Shown here: in pieces, positions 1 to 5,514 of the stretch | How the letters are laid out: each line of letters starts with the position of its first letter | Numbering within the stretch: the first letter of the stretch is position 1 | From: Candidatus Omnitrophota bacterium | Lineage (GTDB): Bacteria; Omnitrophota; Gorgyraeia; Pluralincolimonadales; Pluralincolimonadaceae | Length of the DNA: 12,091 nucleotides | Reading direction: 5' to 3' | Assembly (NCBI GenBank): GCA_028706795.1 | Contig: JAQTVK010000013.1 | Location: forward strand, 1 to 12,091 | The notes under the pieces: model-generated | The model's database searches: none | The model's input: the letters and a program-made list of their open reading frames with translations, nothing else | What the model was told of the DNA's origin: nothing | Translations under genes and position numbers: made by a program

Positions 1-438
1 AAAGCAAAATTAAACAGGGTACAGGAGAGCGGGATAGCCAAGAACGGCACAAAATCACTGAAGATAATATTTGAGCCGGACGACGGAGTTGCGAAGAGCG
101 GGGCGGTATTGAGCCGCCCGTTCTTATACCCCCAGGATTGGAGCAAATACGGGAAGTTGGATTTGTGGGTCCGTTGTGAAAATTCAACCGCGTTAAAAAT
201 AGGGATCAAGGACAAGGAAGCGGAGCCGTTCGAGACCCGCCCGGTATATCTGGACAAGGGGGACTGGGATAAGGTATCATTTGATTTGAGAGACGGCCTC
301 GTCAGGGGGCCGTTGCTTCCAGGTTACGGTAATAGTAAATTCGACCGGGAGGAGGTCAGGGAAATATCTCTCGAAATAAGCCCGAGGGATAACACCGCTA
401 AAACCGTCATTTATATCGACGAAATAACGCTGGAATAA
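1..438 (+). CDS. 3' part of a beta-rich, probably carbohydrate-binding protein
   Basis: The reading frame is open from the first base of the window to a TAA at 436-438, so 145 C-terminal residues of a longer protein are visible. The translation is a run of alternating beta-strand segments: a KSLKIIF strand, then YGKLDLWVRC, ALKIGIKD, WDKVSFDL, VREISLEI and a final VIYIDEITLE. That spacing, with the ending 'IYIDEITL', is typical of galactose-binding-like jelly-roll domains (CIA30 or CBM-like) attached to glycoside hydrolases and other secreted carbohydrate-active proteins. No catalytic residues are visible and the N-terminus lies outside the window, so the enzyme, if there is one, cannot be named. 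A TTG at 109 could be read as a start but would cut the domain. The next gene, a LacI-type regulator, begins 3 nt after the stop, which suggests a shared transcript and a carbohydrate-related locus. The fold assignment is inference from strand pattern only. Confidence 0.6.
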   Translation, partial: KAKLNRVQESGIAKNGTKSLKIIFEPDDGVAKSGAVLSRPFLYPQDWSKYGKLDLWVRCENSTALKIGIKDKEAEPFETRPVYLDKGDWDKVSFDLRDGLVRGPLLPGYGNSKFDREEVREISLEISPRDNTAKTVIYIDEITLE

Positions 439-441
439 GGG

Positions 442-1470
442 ATGTCATATACTTATAAAGATATTGCGAAAAAAGCGAGAGTATCGATAAGTACCGTCTC
501 CCGCGTAGTCAACAGCAAGGACCTGCAGAAGGTCGGCAAGAAGACGCAGGAGCGGGTGCGTAAAGTGATCTCCGACTTGAATTTCACCCCGAATGTCATC
601 GCCCGCAGCCTTGTGAGCCGGAAGACATTCAACATAGCCGTTGTAGTCAAGGATTTCGAGGATATCTACTATTCATATTTCAGCCACGTCGTAAGCGGTA
701 TCGCGGGCGTCCTTGAAAGGAACGGTTATTATATCCAGTTGACAAGGGCCATAAAACCGAAAGAGCAGCCGCTTTCGCCTTATTATATGAAGGCGTTTGA
801 GGAAAAGAGGGTCGACGGCATGTGCGTACTCGTTGAAGAGGCGGACGAGAAGGACGTCATAGCGCTTTATGAAAATAAGTTCCCCGTTGTTTTAGTGAAC
901 AGGTACATCCCCGGGAAGAAGATACCATCGGTTTTGATCGATAACAAGGAAGGGCTTTACAGGGCAACCAAGGCATTGATAGACCTTGGGCACAAAAGGA
1001 TAGCGTTTTTAAGCGGCGCTTTCAAATTCCAATTGGATAAAGACAGACTGGCAGGCTACAAAAAGGCGCTTCAGGAAGCGGGCATAGCGTTCGATGAGGA
1101 GTTGACAGGCGAAGGGTGGTTTATTTACGAGAAGGCATATGAGGCTACCGGCGCGCTCCTAAAGGTGGAGCCCAGGATCACGGGATTGGTCGCTTCCGAC
1201 GACGTAATGGCGCTCGCGGCCTTAAGGAGGATAAGGGATGCGGGGCTTTCCGTCCCCGAGCATATTTCCTTAATAGGTTTTAATGACATGTTCCCTTTCC
1301 CGCCGGGCTCTCCCACTTTGAGCTCAATGCGCATCCCCCTGGTTGAAATAGGCAGGACAGCTGCCACAACGCTTCTTAAGATAGTGAACGGGGAAAAACC
1401 CGAAAAAGAACCCGCGATCTTTACCCCGGAATTTATCCGCCGTGAATCAGTAGGTTCCCCTACAAAGTAG
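442..1470 (+). CDS. LacI/GalR-family transcriptional regulator
   Basis: This 342-residue protein has the full LacI-family layout. The N-terminal helix-turn-helix is at about residues 5-24 (YKDIAKKARVSISTVSRVVN). The hinge helix at about 50-58 carries the ARSL signature whose leucine wedges into the minor groove at the operator centre. A periplasmic-binding-protein-like effector domain follows from about residue 64. Typical late motifs are present: GLVASDDVMALAAL, then VPEHISLIGFND. Length is normal for the family (330-345). Proteins of this type usually bind a sugar and repress or activate carbohydrate genes. The ATG follows the upstream stop by 3 nt with TAAGGG as a modest ribosome binding site. 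The effector is unknown. Two operator-like repeats 90-190 nt downstream, around the promoter of the PEP-CTERM gene, make that gene a plausible target, as is the truncated upstream gene. Family assignment is certain; target and ligand are inference. Confidence 0.95.
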   Translation: MSYTYKDIAKKARVSISTVSRVVNSKDLQKVGKKTQERVRKVISDLNFTPNVIARSLVSRKTFNIAVVVKDFEDIYYSYFSHVVSGIAGVLERNGYYIQLTRAIKPKEQPLSPYYMKAFEEKRVDGMCVLVEEADEKDVIALYENKFPVVLVNRYIPGKKIPSVLIDNKEGLYRATKALIDLGHKRIAFLSGAFKFQLDKDRLAGYKKALQEAGIAFDEELTGEGWFIYEKAYEATGALLKVEPRITGLVASDDVMALAALRRIRDAGLSVPEHISLIGFNDMFPFPPGSPTLSSMRIPLVEIGRTAATTLLKIVNGEKPEKEPAIFTPEFIRRESVGSPTK

Positions 1471-1489
1471 CGCTGCTTTTTAGCGCTAT
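1467..1489 (+). other. Hairpin overlapping the stop codon of the LacI gene
   Basis: TAGCGCT (1468-1474) and AGCGCTA (1482-1488) form a perfect 7-bp stem around a GCTTTTT loop, with a possible extra G-U pair at 1467/1489. The TAG stop codon (1468-1470) is the first part of the stem. No T-tract follows, so it is at best a weak intrinsic terminator; it may instead protect the mRNA 3' end. Confidence 0.5.
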
Positions 1490-1521
1490 AAATAGTCCTA
1501 GAAAATAGCAAAATATTTCTC

Positions 1522-1550
1522 TTGACACTTTAACCTTGCTAATGTATATT
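1522..1550 (+). promoter_or_regulatory. Sigma70-type promoter of the PEP-CTERM gene
   Basis: A perfect -35 box TTGACA (1522-1527) is followed after exactly 17 bp by the -10 box TATATT (1545-1550). Transcription would start near 1557, giving a 5'UTR of about 150 nt before the ATG at 1710. The promoter lies in the only sizeable gap between the LacI gene and the PEP-CTERM gene. Confidence 0.8.
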
Positions 1551-1558
1551 ATGGGTAC

Positions 1559-1574
1559 TTAAACACGTGTCGAA
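1559..1574 (+). promoter_or_regulatory. Candidate LacI-type operator, copy 1
   Basis: TTAAACACGTGTCGAA is an imperfect palindrome centred on a CpG at 1566/1567. Six of eight symmetric pairs match and the core ACACGTGT is perfect. A 16-bp palindrome with a central CG is the usual form of LacI-family operators. Its centre lies about 10 bp after the predicted transcription start, where a bound repressor would block initiation. A near copy occurs at 1647-1662. That the adjacent LacI-family protein binds here is inference. Confidence 0.45.
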
Positions 1575-1646
1575 TAAACATCTACGGGTTAACTTCCGGA
1601 ACACAATATCAGGCAGTAAAGTAATAGGCTTTAATTTGGGTATCAA

Positions 1647-1662
1647 ATAAACACGTTTCGAT
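1647..1662 (+). promoter_or_regulatory. Candidate LacI-type operator, copy 2
   Basis: Bases 1649-1661 read AAACACGTTTCGA and match 12 of 13 positions of AAACACGTGTCGA at 1561-1573, as a direct repeat 88 bp downstream. The palindrome is weaker than in copy 1 (five of eight pairs). The pair could serve a repressor dimer-of-dimers that loops the intervening DNA, or could be a repeated element in the 5'UTR RNA. Confidence 0.35.
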
Positions 1663-1666
1663 AGCA

Positions 1667-1686
1667 GGCCTTTTTGGAGAAAGGCC
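1667..1686 (+). other. 5'UTR hairpin just upstream of the PEP-CTERM ribosome binding site
   Basis: GGCCTTT (1667-1673) and AAAGGCC (1680-1686) pair perfectly around a TTGGAG hexaloop. The stem ends 10 nt before the Shine-Dalgarno AGGAGG (1697-1702), leaving that site free. It could stabilise the mRNA 5' region or be part of a larger regulatory fold. I could not match the leader to any known riboswitch class. Confidence 0.45.
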
Positions 1687-1709
1687 GTTAACAAAGAGGA
1701 GGTGTAAGA

Positions 1710-2315
1710 ATGGGTAAGTTGATCGCAGTAGTAAGTTTAGTGGTACTGTTGGTCCCCGGCGTTGCCAACGCTAACTTGCTGACAAACCCGGGATTTGAAA
1801 CCGGCAACTTAAACGGTTGGTCGGTCGATTGGAACGCGGGCAATCAGCACTCTTCCGCATTGAATCCTCAGTCTGGTTCATTTGCAGCGAGGAACGAATT
1901 TGACGGCGGGATGTATCAGCTGATAAACGGAGTAGTTGGCGGCACCCAGTATCAATTGACGGGTTATTCATATGTTCCAACCGGCGGTGCTTTGTCTGAC
2001 TGGGGCAGCTATATAGGATTGAAGTTCTTCAACTCTTCCGACCAGGAGCTGGTCAACTATCAGGTGGATACGCAAAATCTTACCAGAGGCGTCTACAACT
2101 TGGCTGATACAGGCTTAGTGCTCGCTCCCGCAGCGGCAACTTATGCTCACGTAAGATTTGGAACTTGGGCCAACCTTGGCACTACACCCGCGAAACCGAC
2201 TGACTTTGACACCTTTGATCTGGAAGGACAAGTGGTCCCGGAACCGACGAGCCTCTTGTTGCTTGGCAGCGGTTTAATAGGGTTAGCAGGTTTGACAAAA
2301 AAGAGGAAAGCGTAA
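1710..2315 (+). CDS. PEP-CTERM sorted exported protein, beta-sandwich type
   Basis: This 201-residue protein starts with a signal peptide: Lys3, a hydrophobic stretch at about residues 5-18, and a likely cleavage after Ala21 (VANA/N). The mature part opens with NLLTNPGFETGNLNGW, a common start of carbohydrate-binding-module-like (CBM_4_9 type) beta-sandwich domains in extracellular proteins. It ends with a textbook PEP-CTERM signal: VPEPT at 176-180, a hydrophobic helix at about 181-195, then the basic tail KKRK. Such proteins are exported by Sec, then cut at the C-terminal signal and sorted by an exosortase. They are usually linked to exopolysaccharide or biofilm matrix. No exosortase or EPS cluster is visible in the window. 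The gene has its own promoter, a strong AGGAGGTG ribosome binding site 7 nt before the ATG, and tandem terminators, so it is monocistronic and probably well expressed. Exact ligand and role are unknown. Confidence 0.9.
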   Translation: MGKLIAVVSLVVLLVPGVANANLLTNPGFETGNLNGWSVDWNAGNQHSSALNPQSGSFAARNEFDGGMYQLINGVVGGTQYQLTGYSYVPTGGALSDWGSYIGLKFFNSSDQELVNYQVDTQNLTRGVYNLADTGLVLAPAAATYAHVRFGTWANLGTTPAKPTDFDTFDLEGQVVPEPTSLLLLGSGLIGLAGLTKKRKA

Positions 2316-2346
2316 GCAGGTAGGTTGCAGGGAAATGTAGGGGACG

Positions 2347-2390
2347 AAAAGGGCTTCCGTATGCCGCTCCAGGTATTTGGGAGCCCTTTT
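2347..2390 (+). terminator. Hairpin terminator 1 after the PEP-CTERM gene
   Basis: AAAAGGGCTTCC (2347-2358) pairs with GGGAGCCCTTTT (2379-2390) through 12 pairs including one G-T wobble, around a 20-nt loop. The 3' arm ends in TTTT and T-rich sequence follows. The flanking A and T runs could also allow function on the opposite strand. Confidence 0.7.
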
Positions 2391-2413
2391 CATTAACTAA
2401 CCCGAGGAAGAGA

Positions 2414-2444
2414 GGGCAGGGAACCCGAGTTCCCCGCCCTTTTT
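2414..2444 (+). terminator. Rho-independent terminator 2
   Basis: GGGC-A-GGGAAC (2414-2424) pairs with GTTCCC-C-GCCC (2429-2439) around a CCGA tetraloop with a single A/C mismatch, and is followed directly by TTTTT (2440-2444). This is the stronger of the two tandem terminators and insulates the following translation operon. Confidence 0.9.
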
Positions 2445-2459
2445 GTTCCTTATTTCTCC

Positions 2460-2488
2460 TTGACCAAAGCCCCTTAATCGGCTATAAT
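2460..2488 (+). promoter_or_regulatory. Sigma70-type promoter of the tRNA-Val/thrS operon
   Basis: The -35 box TTGACC (2460-2465) and a perfect -10 box TATAAT (2483-2488) are separated by 17 bp. Transcription would start near 2495, about 60 nt before the tRNA. It is the only clear promoter I see upstream of thrS and probably serves the whole translation gene block. Confidence 0.85.
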
Positions 2489-2503
2489 CTACCTTCGCAC
2501 GTG

Positions 2504-2534
2504 GGCTTATCCTTCGTATCTACTCAGGATAGCC
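2504..2534 (+). other. Leader hairpin upstream of tRNA-Val
   Basis: GGCTTATCC (2504-2512) pairs with GGATAGCC (2527-2534), 8 bp with one bulged T, around a 14-nt loop. Its 5' arm belongs to GTGGGCTTAT (2501-2510), an exact copy of the ten bases at the tRNA 5' end (2554-2563). The hairpin could keep this copy from competing for the tRNA 3' acceptor strand. The stem is seen; the function is a guess. Confidence 0.4.
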
Positions 2535-2555
2535 ATGGGTGGATCATGTTTAAGT

Positions 2556-2632
2556 GGGCTTATAGCTCAGTTGGTTAGAGCGCTTCCTTGACATGGAAGA
2601 GGTCAGAGGTTCGAGTCCTCTTAGGCCCACCA
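2556..2632 (+). tRNA. tRNA-Val (anticodon GAC)
   Basis: A complete 77-nt cloverleaf can be folded by eye. The acceptor is GGGCTTA/TAGGCCC (2556-2562 with 2622-2628, one G-T pair). The D-arm stem is GCTC/GAGC. The anticodon stem is CTTCC/GGAAG (2583-2587 with 2595-2599) with loop TTGACAT and anticodon GAC at 2590-2592. The T-arm is AGAGG/CCTCT (2605-2609 with 2617-2621) with loop TTCGAGT, then discriminator A2629 and an encoded CCA (2630-2632). It reads the valine codons GUC and GUU. It lies between the operon promoter and thrS, so it is probably cut from the same primary transcript that yields the thrS mRNA. Confidence 0.97.
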
Positions 2633-2646
2633 TTTCACTCAAAACC

Positions 2647-4377
2647 ATGGAACTGGACACCTTAAGACATTCTACGTCACATGTAATGGCCCAAGCCGTA
2701 AAAAGGCTGTTCCCGGGCGTCAAACTGGCTATAGGACCGGCCATTGAGGACGGTTTTTACTATGATTTTGACGTCCCGCAGCCGTTTTTAGAAGAAGACC
2801 TTCCCAGGATCGAGGCCGAGATGACCAAAATCATCAAGGATAACCTTAAATTCGAGCGTTCAACTCTGAAGAGGGACGAAGCGATAAAGTTCTTTGAGAA
2901 GATGGGCGAACAGTATAAGGTAGAGCTTATCAGGGACCTGCCTGACGCGGAGATCACCCTTTACAAGGAAGGGGACTTCGTCGATCTCTGCAAAGGGCCC
3001 CACATAGATTCTACCGGGCAGATAAAAGCGTTTAAATTGCTTTCTGCGACCGGCGCATATTGGCGCGGCAGCGAGAAGAATAAAATGTTACAACGCATCT
3101 ACGGGACCGCCTTTGCGACGAAAGAAGAATTAGATACTTACCTTAAGACGAAGGAAGAGGCGGAAAAAAGGGACCATAACAAGGTCGGAAGGATGCTCGA
3201 GCTTTTTACGACAAACGAGGCCGTGGGACAGGGCCTGCCGCTCTTTATGCCAAAAGGGGCAAAAATAATCCAGATATTACAGAGGTTCATAGAAGACGAG
3301 GAGGAGAAGCGGGGATACCTCCCGACAAAGACGCCATATATGGCGAAGAGCGACCTATATAAGATCTCAGGCCATTGGGACCACTACAAAGACCATATGT
3401 TCATAATCGACGGGAAGGATGAGGAGGTACTCGCTTTAAGGCCGATGACCTGTCCTTTCCAGTTTATGATATACAAGGCCAAAACAAGAAGCTACAGGGA
3501 CCTGCCTTTAAGATACAGCGAAAACGCGGTCTTATTCCGTAATGAGACATCGGGAGAAATGCATGGCCTGACGAGGATCAGGCAGTTCACATTGGCGGAC
3601 GCGCACATCATATGCATGCCCGAACAGCTTGAGGAGGAGTTCAAAAAAGTACTCGACCTGGTCAAATTCGTGATGAAGGCCCTCGGGATCGAGGATAAGA
3701 TATGGTACCGGTTCTCAAAATGGGACCCGAAGAACAAAGAAAAATACATCGATGACCCGAAAGCCTGGGAAGAGTCGCAGAAAATAATGAAAAAGATCCT
3801 CGACGATATAAAGCTTGAATACATCGAAGCCGTCGGCGAAGCGGCATTTTACGGGCCAAAATTGGATATGCAGTTCAAAAATGTGTACGGCAAGGAAGAC
3901 ACGATCATAACGATACAGGTCGATTTTGCGCTTCCGGGAAGGTTTAACATGGAATATGTGGACAGTGACGGTACGCAAAAAACCCCGATGGTAATACACA
4001 GGTCTTCCATAGGCTGCTATGAACGGACGCTGGCGATGCTTATAGAGCACAACGGAGGCGCGTTTCCGGTATGGCTTTCTCCGGTCCAAGCTGTTATAAT
4101 ACCGATTGCGGACGAACACAAGGATTATGCGAAGAAGGTCGCGGAGAAATTGCGCGATAGCGATATACGGGTTGAGATCGATGACAAGAATGCCAGGATG
4201 CAGCATAAGATAAGGGAGGCGGAGACGCAGAAAGTCCCTTATATGCTCATTGTAGGCGGGAAAGAAGCCCAGACTGAAAGCGTCTCCGTAAGGGAGCGGG
4301 GCAAAGGCGACCTTGGGCCGATGAAACTCAGCGAATTTATGGGTAAGATAGCGGACGAAATAAACGGCAAAAAATAA
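2647..4377 (+). CDS. thrS: Threonyl-tRNA synthetase lacking the TGS domain
   Basis: This 576-residue class II synthetase charges tRNA-Thr and clears Ser-tRNA-Thr. The editing domain is intact: HSTSH at residues 8-12 gives the HxxxH pair, and Cys115 and His119 (CKGPH) complete the site. In the catalytic core the expected zinc ligands are present: Cys269 (RPMTCP), His320 (ADAH) and His451 (VIHR). The motif 2 arginine lies in LFRNETSGEMHGLTRIRQF (about 296-314) and motif 3 in the CYERTLAMLIEH segment. The anticodon-binding domain fills about residues 480-576. The protein begins where the editing domain begins, so the roughly 60-residue N-terminal TGS domain of longer homologues (E. coli 642 residues) is absent. 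Stops at 2551 and 2563 in this frame leave no room for it. An upstream in-frame ATG at 2593 lies inside the tRNA anticodon loop, so I chose ATG 2647. That start has no Shine-Dalgarno and sits 14 nt after the tRNA CCA. infC follows after 14 nt. Confidence 0.96.
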   Translation: MELDTLRHSTSHVMAQAVKRLFPGVKLAIGPAIEDGFYYDFDVPQPFLEEDLPRIEAEMTKIIKDNLKFERSTLKRDEAIKFFEKMGEQYKVELIRDLPDAEITLYKEGDFVDLCKGPHIDSTGQIKAFKLLSATGAYWRGSEKNKMLQRIYGTAFATKEELDTYLKTKEEAEKRDHNKVGRMLELFTTNEAVGQGLPLFMPKGAKIIQILQRFIEDEEEKRGYLPTKTPYMAKSDLYKISGHWDHYKDHMFIIDGKDEEVLALRPMTCPFQFMIYKAKTRSYRDLPLRYSENAVLFRNETSGEMHGLTRIRQFTLADAHIICMPEQLEEEFKKVLDLVKFVMKALGIEDKIWYRFSKWDPKNKEKYIDDPKAWEESQKIMKKILDDIKLEYIEAVGEAAFYGPKLDMQFKNVYGKEDTIITIQVDFALPGRFNMEYVDSDGTQKTPMVIHRSSIGCYERTLAMLIEHNGGAFPVWLSPVQAVIIPIADEHKDYAKKVAEKLRDSDIRVEIDDKNARMQHKIREAETQKVPYMLIVGGKEAQTESVSVRERGKGDLGPMKLSEFMGKIADEINGKK

Positions 4378-4389
4378 AAGGGGGTGATC
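4378..4389 (+). promoter_or_regulatory. Near-perfect Shine-Dalgarno that sets an AUC start for infC
   Basis: AAGGGGGTGATC matches 11 of 12 bases of AAGGAGGTGATC, the full complement of a typical 16S rRNA 3' end, and the one difference still allows a G-U pair. The core ends 7 nt before ATC 4392. It begins right after the thrS stop codon and 56 nt or more before the first conventional start (GTG 4446). Confidence 0.85.
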
Positions 4390-4391
4390 GT

Positions 4392-4907
4392 ATCCAGTTT
4401 CAGGCAAAATCTATCAGGGTAAATGATAGGATCAGGATACGCGAGGTGATGGTAATAGCCGAGGATGGCGGACAGCTTGGCGTAATGGCTCCCGAAGAAG
4501 GTCTAAAGCTCGCGCAGCAGGCAGGGTTGGATCTGGTAGAAATAGCGCCGACGGCAAGACCACCGGTATGCAGGATAATGGACTTCTCTAAATTTAAGTA
4601 CGAACAGGAAAAGAAAGAGAAGGAAGCCAGGAAGAAACAGCACGCCACCCACATCAAAGAGATCAGGCTCAAGCCGAAGATAGGCGATCACGATTATCTC
4701 GTGAAGGTGGGTTTTATAAAGAAATTCCTCGAGCGCAAAGACAAGGTAAAGGTCACGCTCATATTCCGCGGGAGAGAGATGGCGCATCCCGAACTCGGCA
4801 ACAAGGTTCTCGAGAGATTGAAGGCCGATATAGCCGATGTGGCGCAAATAGAGAAACCGCCCCTCCGGGAGGGACGTGCTATAATAATGGTCGTCGCCCC
4901 TAAATAG
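4392..4907 (+). CDS. infC: Translation initiation factor IF-3, AUC start
   Basis: IF-3 binds the 30S subunit, checks start codon and initiator tRNA, and prevents early subunit joining. From ATC 4392 the product is 171 residues, the usual bacterial length (B. subtilis about 173, E. coli 180). It begins MQFQAKSIRVNDRIRIREV, which matches the conserved N-terminal 'VN..IR..EV' region. The N-domain runs to about 75 (IAPTARPPVCRIMDFSKFKY), a charged linker follows (EQEKKEKEARKK), and the C-domain runs from about 85 to 171 with KEIRLKPKIGDHDY and VKVTLIFRGREM. Starting at GTG 4446 would remove 18 conserved residues, and the excellent Shine-Dalgarno at 4378-4389 only serves ATC 4392. Rare starts such as AUU are a known IF-3 feature used for autorepression, so this gene is probably self-controlled. 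It sits between thrS and rpmI, the classic order. Confidence 0.93.
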   Translation: MQFQAKSIRVNDRIRIREVMVIAEDGGQLGVMAPEEGLKLAQQAGLDLVEIAPTARPPVCRIMDFSKFKYEQEKKEKEARKKQHATHIKEIRLKPKIGDHDYLVKVGFIKKFLERKDKVKVTLIFRGREMAHPELGNKVLERLKADIADVAQIEKPPLREGRAIIMVVAPK

Positions 4908-4935
4908 ATAGCCAGTTTCAAAGAAGGAGTTAACA

Positions 4936-5133
4936 ATGCCTAAAATGAAGACACGCAAAGGGATCGCGAAAAGATTCAAGGTGACAAAAAGACGCAAGGT
5001 CTTGAGGCATAAAGGCGGTAAAGGCCACCTGTTAGGCCACAAGACGAAGAAGAGGAAGAGGGCGCTCAGGAGAGCGACTCTTGTAAGCAAACACGAGCGC
5101 GCGAAGATATTAAAGCTTCTGCCTTACGCGTAA
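4936..5133 (+). CDS. rpmI: 50S ribosomal protein bL35
   Basis: This 65-residue, very basic protein is the standard length for bL35 and shows its conserved pattern: MPKMKTRKGIAKRFKVT, then RRKVLRHKGGKGHLL and KKRKRALR. It is a structural protein of the large ribosomal subunit. AAGGAG (4924-4929) lies 6 nt before the ATG. The gene follows infC by 28 nt and precedes rplT by 27 nt, the universal infC-rpmI-rplT arrangement. In other bacteria bL20 represses translation of this pair by binding the mRNA. I did not identify a matching RNA fold here. Confidence 0.97.
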   Translation: MPKMKTRKGIAKRFKVTKRRKVLRHKGGKGHLLGHKTKKRKRALRRATLVSKHERAKILKLLPYA

Positions 5134-5160
5134 AATCATCAGTAGAAGGAGAGACCAGAA

Positions 5161-5514
5161 ATGCCTAAGTCGAAGTATTTACCGGCAAAAAGACAACGCA
5201 GGAAGAAGGTCCTAAAAGCAGCCAAGGGATATTTCCTCGGCCGCTCGAAATTATACAAGAAGGCCGTTGAGACCGTCAGGAGGGCGATGGTCTACGCCTA
5301 CCGCGACAGGAAGGCCTATAAGCGCGAGATGCGCGGGCTCTGGGTCGTGAGGATCAATGCCGCCTGCAGGAACAACGGCATAACGTATTCGAAGTTCATA
5401 AACGGCCTCAAGAAGATGAAGATCGAGCTCGACAGGAAGGTCCTCTCGGATATGGCCGCGAACGACGAGGCCGCTTTCGCGAAACTGGTTGAAGAAGTAA
5501 GCAAAGCAAAATAA
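5161..5514 (+). CDS. rplT: 50S ribosomal protein bL20
   Basis: The 117-residue product matches bL20 along its full length: a basic N-terminal extension (KRQRRKKVLKAAKGYFLGRSKLYKKA), the core motif YAYRDRKAYKREMRGLWVVRINAACRN, then ITYSKFINGLKK and LDRKVLSDMAANDEAAFAKLV. bL20 is needed early in 50S assembly and in well-studied bacteria also represses the rpmI-rplT mRNA. AAGGAG (5146-5151) is 9 nt from the ATG. The stop codon overlaps the pheS start by one base (TAATG at 5512-5516), so the two genes are probably translationally coupled. Confidence 0.98.
   Translation: MPKSKYLPAKRQRRKKVLKAAKGYFLGRSKLYKKAVETVRRAMVYAYRDRKAYKREMRGLWVVRINAACRNNGITYSKFINGLKKMKIELDRKVLSDMAANDEAAFAKLVEEVSKAK

Noticed and set aside
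1557..1709. Cyclic di-GMP (GEMM) riboswitch or sigma54 promoter upstream of the PEP-CTERM gene
   Set aside because: The leader lacks the GEMM consensus segments, and I see no TGGCAC-N5-TTGC element; the sigma70 boxes are clear instead.
2593..2646. Upstream in-frame ATG as the thrS start
   Set aside because: It lies within the tRNA-Val anticodon loop and stem; the extra 18 residues are translated tRNA sequence and show no similarity to a synthetase N-terminus.
2489..2646. T-box or tRNA-Thr-like operator before thrS
   Set aside because: No T-box sequence (such as AGGGTGGNACCGCG) is present, and the folded element is a genuine complete tRNA-Val with CCA, not a tRNA-Thr anticodon mimic.
3715..4407. 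Long open frame of 230 codons on the minus strand
   Set aside because: It lies opposite thrS, which is fully accounted for by family motifs; the minus-strand translation has no recognisable domain and reflects codon bias of the sense gene.
4446..4451. GTG or ATG start for infC
   Set aside because: It would remove 18 conserved N-terminal residues and ignores the near-perfect Shine-Dalgarno placed for ATC 4392.
4503..5090. Open frame of 195 codons on the minus strand
   Set aside because: It is antisense to infC and rpmI; the leucine- and phenylalanine-rich product is the mirror of lysine-rich ribosomal genes.
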